64,000 nt of DNA from Flabesymbios commensalis. Taxonomy: Eukaryota > Annelida > Polychaeta > Terebellida > Flabelligeridae. The DNA lies in contig OZ024915.1 in the NCBI GenBank assembly GCA_964017125.1, forward strand, positions 72,422,032 to 72,486,031, given 5' to 3'. Shown in pieces: positions 11,101 to 20,100 of the stretch (position 1 is the first letter of the stretch; each line of letters opens with the position of its first letter). The notes beneath the pieces were generated by a model. The model saw only the letters and a program-made list of their open reading frames with translations. It was not told where the DNA came from and made no database searches. The translations under genes and the position numbers were made by a program.

Positions 11101-14100
11101 TTCTAAGAGACGCACCATTTGATATCTGGAGGGGGGGGGGGGCTAGAAAAAAATTGAAAAAAATAGAAAAGTCAGAAAAAAAAAGTTTGTTGAAAATGTG
11201 GGCAGAGAAAAAAAGTTTGTTGTCGAAATTGATTAAAAATATGTTGACCAGAAAAAACACCAAATGGTAACGTATATAATAGGGAAAGCATACGACAAAA
11301 AAATTCTTCGACGAAACATAAAAAAAAATTGTCGGATGTTGATCGCAAAAAAAAAATATTGTTTTCTCTCAACAAAAACTCTAGACCCCCCCCCCCCCAC
11401 CCAGATATCTAATGGTGCGTCCCTAAACGTAGAATATTTTTTGGTTAACACACCGATGTCCCGCCGTGTTTTTTCCAGCTCCACTGATGTGATGATACGG
11501 CTTTCTGTCGGGGCTGACAGATTGTGTACTGTGATGTGCTCCAACATACGTTTGATCTCCACAACGTTATAGCGTCCCTGTAGCAACATGAGTAGAAAAC
11601 GACGGTGAACATGCGAAAAATGTATCCAGGATATAAATAAATATATATATGAAATATAAAGGATGCCGTGAACCAACATGTAATGATGGGAATAGTTATC
11701 TAGATTATAATAGAATAAGGAATTTTATTGTTGGTTGAACATTCACGTCAGGCAAATTGCTATTTCTGGTCACCCAGTATATACCTCCCACACAGCAGTA
11801 ACATTTATTCTGGAATACACTATGTTATTGCATGTCCCCGCGAGATTTTTTGTGTCGTAATTTGGGGTTTATTAACAGTAATGCAATTTCTTTTTATTAT
11901 TTCACCGCATGTGCGAGATAACATAATACAGTACAGTGACGCATCGACCCATTGATGCTGGGTTAATATTGGCCCACAGTCAACGACGCTGGCCCAATCC
12001 TAACCCAGCATTGAGTCACGTATCTACAAAGTATCGTAAACACTGGCCAAACATAAGCTAATAATGTTTCATGATAGTGGTGAGTTTTTATACAGCCAGC
12101 TACAATACGTGCTTCACAAACACTACATCTAGTCTCTGAATTCAATAAAGTACCATTTCTTCTACTGGGGCCCATACAGCCATAAGTCATTGTACACATG
12201 ATTACCACATATGTCCTACCAGTTACTCATTTACACCTGAGTGACGCGAAGCACACCAGGGTGAAATGCCTTGACTACGTATACAACATCAAAACAACAA
12301 TGTCCCAACATGATATTTCTCTAAAATCTGCACCAAGTGATTAAACTGACACAAGCAAGGCAAAATCAACATGCAACGCTCTGCCATTAGAAGCCTAACG
12401 TCACCTAGATCGTCCCTATCTACAACGACCGGCAGCAAGTTTTTAGAATACAATGCCGGGGTCATTTAATCAATTATTTTCGGGACGGTTGGCCGAGAGG
12501 TCCATTGTTTGGGAGAGTTCAGTTAAATTCTAGAAGAAAACGACGTTCCAGTTAGTCCGTGCTAATATATATACATCATCCTACATTTTTTATGCTCATG
12601 CAGCGATGTCAACCATGGTGTAAGTTAGATCAAGCTGATCCACTCTGCTTCGCGACGGGCTGTAGCATAGCGCAAGAGTCCCCAGCTTGGACCAGGTGTA
12701 GGCTTAGTAGAATTTACTATTTAACAAAGTATTATCACAAACGAACATATTTAAACATTGTGTTGGATTTAAAATGTAGTAAAAATGAATAACTTTTTTC
12801 ACTAGCCTCGAAATGAATCCAGCTGTAGCGGCCGGTCGTCAAGTCGATAGTTTCAAACTCTTCAAATGTCAACTCTGGGAGGTCTCTGAAACACACAGAT
12901 ATGTAAACGGTGTTAATTTAATGGTTCTTGATGGAGTGAGTGTTTCACGTACCTTGGTGGGGACACTTTGGTTCGTGATGGAGTGAGTGTTTCACGTACC
13001 TTGGTGGGGACACTATGGTTCGTGATGAAGTGAGTGTTGGTAACGTACCTTGGTGGGGACACAATGGTTCGTGATGGAGTGAGTGTTGGTAACGTACCTT
13101 GGTGGGGACACTATGGTTCGTGATGGAGTGAGTGTTTCACGTACCTTGGTGGGGACACTTTGGTTCGTGATGGAGTGAGTGTTTCACGTACCTTGGTGGG
13201 GTCACTATGGTTCGTGATGGAGTGAGTGTTTCACGTACCTTGGTGGGGACACTTTGGTTCGTGATGGAGTGAGTGTTTCACGTACCTTGGTGGGGACACT
13301 ATGGTTCGTGATGGAGTGAGTATTGGTAACGCATCTCGGTGGGGACACTATGGCTCGTGATGGAGTGAGTGTTTCACGTACCTTGGTGGGAACACTATGG
13401 TTCGTGATTGAGTGACTGTTTCACTTACCTTGGTGAGGACACTATGGATTGTGATGGAGTGAGTGTTTCACGTACCTTGGTGGGAACACCATGGTTCGTG
13501 ATGGAGTGACTGTTTCACCTACCTTGGTGAGGACACTATGGTTCGTGATGGAGTGAGTGTTTCACGTGAATTGGTTGGACACTATGGTTCGTGATGGAGT
13601 GAGTGTTTCAAGTACCTTGGTGGGGACACTATGGTTCCTGATGGAGTGAGTTTTGGTAACGTACCTTGGTGGGGACAATATGGCACGTGATGGAGTGAGT
13701 GTTGTTAACGTACCTTGATGGGGAAAATATGGCACGTGATGGAGTGAGTGTTGGTAACGTACCTTGGTGGGGACACTACGGTACGTGATGGCGTGAGTGT
13801 TGGTAACGTACATTGATGAGGTCACTATGGTTCGTGATGGAGTGAGTGTTTGTAACGTACCTTGGTGGGGTCATGATGATTCGTGATGGAGTGAGTGTTT
13901 GTAAGGTACCTTGGTGAGGACACTATGGTTCGTGATGGAGTGAGTGTTGGTAACGTACCTTGGTGGAGACACTATGGTTCTTGATGGAGTGAGTGTTTCA
14001 CGTACCTTGGTGGGACACTATGGTTCGTGATTGAGTAAGTGTTGGTAACGTACATTGATGAGGTCACTATGGTTCATGATGGAGTGAGTATTGGTAACGT

Positions 14101-17100
14101 ACATTGATGAGGTCACTATGGTTCGTGATGGGGTGAGTGTTGGTAACCCATCTTGGTGGGGACACTATGGTTCATTATGGAGTGAGTATTGGTAACGTAC
14201 ATTGATAAGGTCACTATGGTTTGTGCTGGAGTGAGTGTTGGTAACCCATCTTGGTGGGGACACTATGGTTCGTGATGGAGTGAGTGTTGGTAACGTACCT
14301 TGGTGGGGTCACTATGGTTCGTGATGGAGTGAGTGTTTCACTTACCCTGGTGGGGACACTATGGTTCGTGATGGAGCGAGTGTTTCACGTGCCTTGGTGG
14401 GGACACTATGGTTCGTGATGGAGTAAGTGTTGGCAATGTACCTTGGTGGGGACACTATGGCCCGTGATGGAGTGAGTGTTTAACGTACCCTGGTGGGGGC
14501 ACTATGGTTCGTGATGGAGTGAGTGTTTCACGTACCTTGTTGGGAACACTTTGGTTCGTGATGGAGTGAGTGTTCCACGTACCTTCGTGGGGACACTATG
14601 GTTCGTGATGGAGTGAGTGTTGGTAACGCATCTCGGTGGGGACACTATGGCTTGTGATGGAGTGAGTGTTTCACGTACCTTGGTGGGAACACTATGATTC
14701 GTGATGGAGTGACTGTTTCACTTACCTTGGTGAGGACACTATGGTTCGTGATGGAGTGAGTGTTTCACGTACCTTGGTGGGAACACTATGGTTCGTGATG
14801 GAGTGACTGTTTCACCTACCTTGGTGAGGACACTATGGTTCGTGATGGAGTGAGTGTTTCACGTGAATTGGTTGGACACTATGGTTCGTGATGGAGTGAG
14901 TGTTTCAAGTACCTTGGTGGGGACACTATGGTTCCTGATGGAGTGAGTGTTGGTAACGTACCTTGGTGGGGACAATATGACACGTGATGGAGTGAGTGTT
15001 GTTAACGTACCTTGATGGGGAAAATATGGCACGTGATGGAGTGAGTGTTGGTAACGTACCTTGGTGGGGACACTACGGTACGTGATGGCGTGAGTGTTGG
15101 TAACGTACATTGATGAGGTCACTATGGTTCGTGATGGAGTGAGTGTTTGTAACGTACCTTGGTGGGGTCATGATGATTCGTGATGGAGTGAGTGTTTGTA
15201 AGGTACCTTGGTGAGGACACTATGGTTCGTGATGGAGTGAGTGTTGGTAACGTACCTTGGTGGAGACACTATGGTTCTTGATGGAGTGAGTGTTTCACGT
15301 ACCTTGGTGGGACACTATGGTTCGTGATGGAGTAAGTGTTGGTAACGTACATTGATGAGGTCACTATGGTTCATGATGGAGTGAGTATTGGTAACGTACA
15401 TTGATGAGGTCACTATGGTTCGTGATGGGGTGAGTGTTGGTAACCCATCTTGGTGGGGACACTATGGTTCGTGATGGAGTGAGTGTTGGTAACGTACCTT
15501 GGTGGGGTCACTATGGTTCTTGATGGAGTGAGTGTTTCACGTACCTTGGTGGGACACTATGGTTCGTGATGGAGTAAGTGTTGGTAACGTACATTGATGA
15601 GGTCACTATGGTTCATGATGGAGTGAGTATTGGTAACGTACATTGATGAGGTCACTATGGTTCGTGATGGGGTGAGTGTTGGTAACCTATCTTGGTGGGG
15701 ACACTATGGTTCATTATGGAGTGAGTATTGGTAACGTACATTGATAAGGTCACTATGGTTTGTGATGGAGTGAGTGTTGGTAACCCATCTTGGTGGGGAC
15801 ACTATGGTTCGTGATGGAGTGAGTGTTGGTAACGTACCTTAGTGGGGTCACTATGGTTCGTGATGGAGTGAGTGTTTCACTTACCCTGGTGGGGACACTA
15901 TGGTTCGTGATGGAGCGAGTGTTTCACGTGCCTTGGTGGGGACACTATGGTTCGTGATGGAGTAAGTGTTGGCAATGTACCTTGGTGGGGACACTATGGC
16001 CCGTGATGGAGTGAGTGTTTAACGTACCCTGGTGGGGGCACTATGGTTCGTGATGGAGTGAGTGTTTCACGTACCTTGTTGGGAACACTTTGGTTCGTGA
16101 TGGAGTGAGTGTTCCACGTACCTTCGTGGGGACACTATGGTTCGTGATGGAGTGAGTGTTGGTAACGCATCTCGGTGGGGACACTATGGCTTGTGATGGA
16201 GTGAGTGTTTCACGTACCTTGGTGGGAACACTATGATTCGTGATGGAGTGACTGTTTCACTTACCTTGGTGAGGACACTATGGTTCGTGATGGAGTGAGT
16301 GTTTCACGTACCTTGGTGGGAACACTATGGTTCGTGATGGAGTGACTGTTTCACCTACCTTGGTGAGGACACTATGGTTCGTGATGAAACGAGTGTTTTA
16401 CATACCTTGGTGGGGACACTATGGTTCGTGATGGAGTGACTGTTTCACCTACCTTGGTGAGGACACTATGGTTTGTGATGGAGTGAGTGTTTCACGTACC
16501 TTGGTGGGGACACTATGGCACGTGCTGCAGTGAGTGTTGGTAACGTACCTTGGTGGGGACAATATAGCACGTGATGGAGTGAGTGTTGTTAACGTACCTT
16601 GGTGGGGAAAATATGGCACGTGATGGAGTGAGTGTTGGTAACGTACCTTGGTGGGGACACTACGGTTCGTGATGGCGTGAGTGCTGGTAATGTACATTGA
16701 TGAGGACACTATGGTTCGTGATCGAGTGAGTGTTGTACGTACCTTGGTGGGGTCACTATGGTTCGTGATGGCGTGCATGTTGGTAACGTACATTGATGAG
16801 GTCAATATGGTTCGTGATAGAGTGAGTGTTGGTAATGTACATTGATGAGGACACTATGGTTCGTGATGGAGTGAGTGTTTGTAACGTACCTTGGTGGGGT
16901 CACGATGATTCGTGATGGAGTAAGTGTTGTTAATGTACATTGATGAGGACACTATGGTTCGTGATCGAGTGAGTGTTGTACGTACCTTGGTGGGGTCACT
17001 ATGGTTCGTGATGGAGTGCATGTTGGTAACGTACATTGATGAGGTCACTATGGTTCGTGATGGAGTGAGTGTTGGTAACGCACCTTGGTGGGGACACTAT

Positions 17101-20100
17101 GTTTCGTGATGGAGTGAGTGTTGGTAACGCACCTTGGTGGGGACACTATGATTCGTGATGGAGTGATTGTTGGTAACGTACCTTGGTGGAGACACTATGG
17201 TTCGTGATGGAGTGAGTGTTTCACGTACCTTGGTGGGACACTATGGTTCGTGATGGAGTAAGTTTTGGTAACGTACATTGATGAGGTCACTATGGTTCAT
17301 GACGCAGTGAGTATTGGTAACGTACATTGATGAGGTCACTATGGTTCGTGATTGAATGAGTGTCGGTAACCCATCTTGGTGGGGACACTATGGTTCGTGA
17401 TGGAGTGAGTGTTGGTAACGCACCTTGGTGGGGACACTATGGTTCGTGATGGAGTGAGCGTTGGTAACGCACCTTGGTGGGGACACTATGATTCGTGGTG
17501 GATTGATTGTTGGTAACGCACCTTGGTGGGGACACTATGGTTCGTGATGAAGTGAGTGTTTCACGCACCTTGGTGGGGACACTATGGTTCGTGATGGAGT
17601 GAGTGTTCCACGTACCTTGGTGGGGACACTATGGTTCGTGATGGAGTGAGTGTTGGTAATATACCTTGGTTGGGACACAATGATTCGTGATGGAGTGAGT
17701 GTCGGTAACTTACCTTGGCAAGGACACAATGATTCGTGATTGAGTGAGTGTTGGTAACGTACCTTGGTGGGGACACTATGGTTCGTGATGGAGTGAGTGT
17801 TGGTAACGCACCTTGGTGGGGACACTATGGTTCGTGATGGAGTGAGTGTTGGTAACGTACCTTGTCGGGGACACTATAATTCATGATGGAGTGAGTGTAT
17901 AACGTACCTTGGTGGGAACACTATGATTCGTGATGGAGTGAGTGTTGGTAACGTACCTTGTCGGGGACACTATAATTCATGATGTAGTGAGTGTTTAACG
18001 TACCTTGGTGGGGACACTATTGTTCGTGATGGAGTGAGTGTTGGTAACGTACCTTGTCGGGGACACTATAATTCATGATAGAGTGAGTGTTTAACGTACC
18101 TTGGTGGGAACACTATGATTCGTGATGGAGTGAGTCTTGGTAACGTACCTTGTCGGGGACACTATAATTCATGATGGAGTGAGTGTTTAACGTACCTTGG
18201 TGGGAACACTATGATTCGTGATGGAGTGAGTGTTTTTAACGTACCTTGTCGGGGACACTATAATTCATGATGGAGTGAGTGTTTAACGTACATTGGTGGG
18301 GACATTATTGTTCGTGATGGAGTGAGTGTTGGTAACGTACCTTGGTGGGAACACTATGGTTCGCGATGGAGTGAGTGTTGGTAACGTACCTTGGTGGGGA
18401 CACTATGGTTCGGGATGGAGTGAGTGTTTATCGTACCTTGGTGGGGACACTATGGTTCGTGATAGAGTGGTTGTTTAAAGTACCTTGGTGGGGACACTAT
18501 GGTTCGTGATGGAGTGGTTGTTTCACATACCTTGGTGCGGACGCTATAGTTCGTGATGGAGTGAGTGTTGGTTATGTACCTTGGTAGTGACACTATGGTT
18601 TGTGATGGAGTGGTTGTTTAAAGTATCTTGGTGGGGACTATATGGTTCGTGATGGAGTGAGTGTTTCACGTACCTTGGTGGGGACACTAAGGTTCGTGAT
18701 GGAGTGGTTGTTTCACGTAACTTGGTGGTGACACTATGGTTCGTGATGGAGTGACTCATTCACATACCTTGGTGGAGACACTATGGATCGTGATGGAGTG
18801 GTTGTTTCACATACCTTGGTGGGGACACTATGGTTCGTGATGGGGTGGTTGTTTCACGTACCTTGGTGGTGACACTATGGTTCGTGATGGAGTGACTCAT
18901 TCACATACCTTGGTGGAGACACTATGGTTCGTGATGGAGTGGTTGTTTCACATACCTTGGTGGGGACACAATGGTTCGTGATGGAGTGGCTGTTTCACGT
19001 ACCTTGGTGGGAACACTATTGTTCGTGATGGAGTGAGTGTTGGTTATGTACCTTAGTAGTGACACTATGGTTCGTGATAGAGTGGTTGTTTCACGTACCT
19101 TGGTGGGGACACTATGGTTCGTGGTGGAGTGAGTGTTTCACGTACCTTGGTGGGGACACTATGGTTCGTGATGAAGTGACTCATTAACATACCTTGGTGG
19201 GGACACTATGGTTCGTGATGGAGTGACTCATTCGCGTACCTTGGTGAGGACACTATGGTTCGTGATGGAGTGACTCATTCACATACCTTAGTGGGGACAC
19301 TATGGCTCGTGATGGAGTGGTTGTTTCACGTAACTTGGTGGTGACACTATGGTTCGTGATGGAGTGACTCATTCGCATACCTTGGTGAAGACACTATGGT
19401 TCGTGATGGAGTGACTCATTCACATACCTTGATGGGGACACTATGGTTCGTGATGGAGTGACTCATTCGCATACCTTGGTGAGGACACTATGGTTCGTGA
19501 TGAAGTGACTCATTCACATACCTTGGTGAGGACACTATGGTTCGTGATGGAGTGACTCATTCACATACCTTGGTGGCGACACTATGGTTCGTGATGGAGT
19601 GACTCATTCACATACCTTGGTGAGGACACTATGGTTCGTGATGGAGTGACTCATTCACATACCTTGGTGAGGACACTATGGTTCGTGATGAAGTGACTCA
19701 TTCACATACCTTGGTGAGGACACTATGGTTCGTGATGGAGTGACTCATTCACATACCTTGGTGAGGACACTATGGTTCGTGATGAAGTGACTCATTAACA
19801 TACCTTGGTGAGGACACTATGGTTCGTGATGGAGTGACTCATTCACATACCTTAGTGGGGACACTATGGCTCGTGATGGAGTGGTTGTTTCACGTAACTT
19901 GGTGGTGACACAATGGTTCGTGATGGAGTGACTCATTCGCATACCTTGGTGAAGACACTATGGTTCGTGATGGAGTGACTCATTCACATACCTTGATGGG
20001 GACACTATGGTTCGTGATGGAGTGACTCATTCGCATACCTTGGTGAGGACACTATGGTTCGTGATGAAGTGACTCATTCACATACCTTGGTGGCGACACT

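Noticed and set aside
13562-18759. Open frames of 60-118 codons with repeated [15 protein letters not shown]-like peptide
   Set aside because: They are read through the KHK intron array; frames change with each 47/49 bp unit and there is no independent start or conservation.
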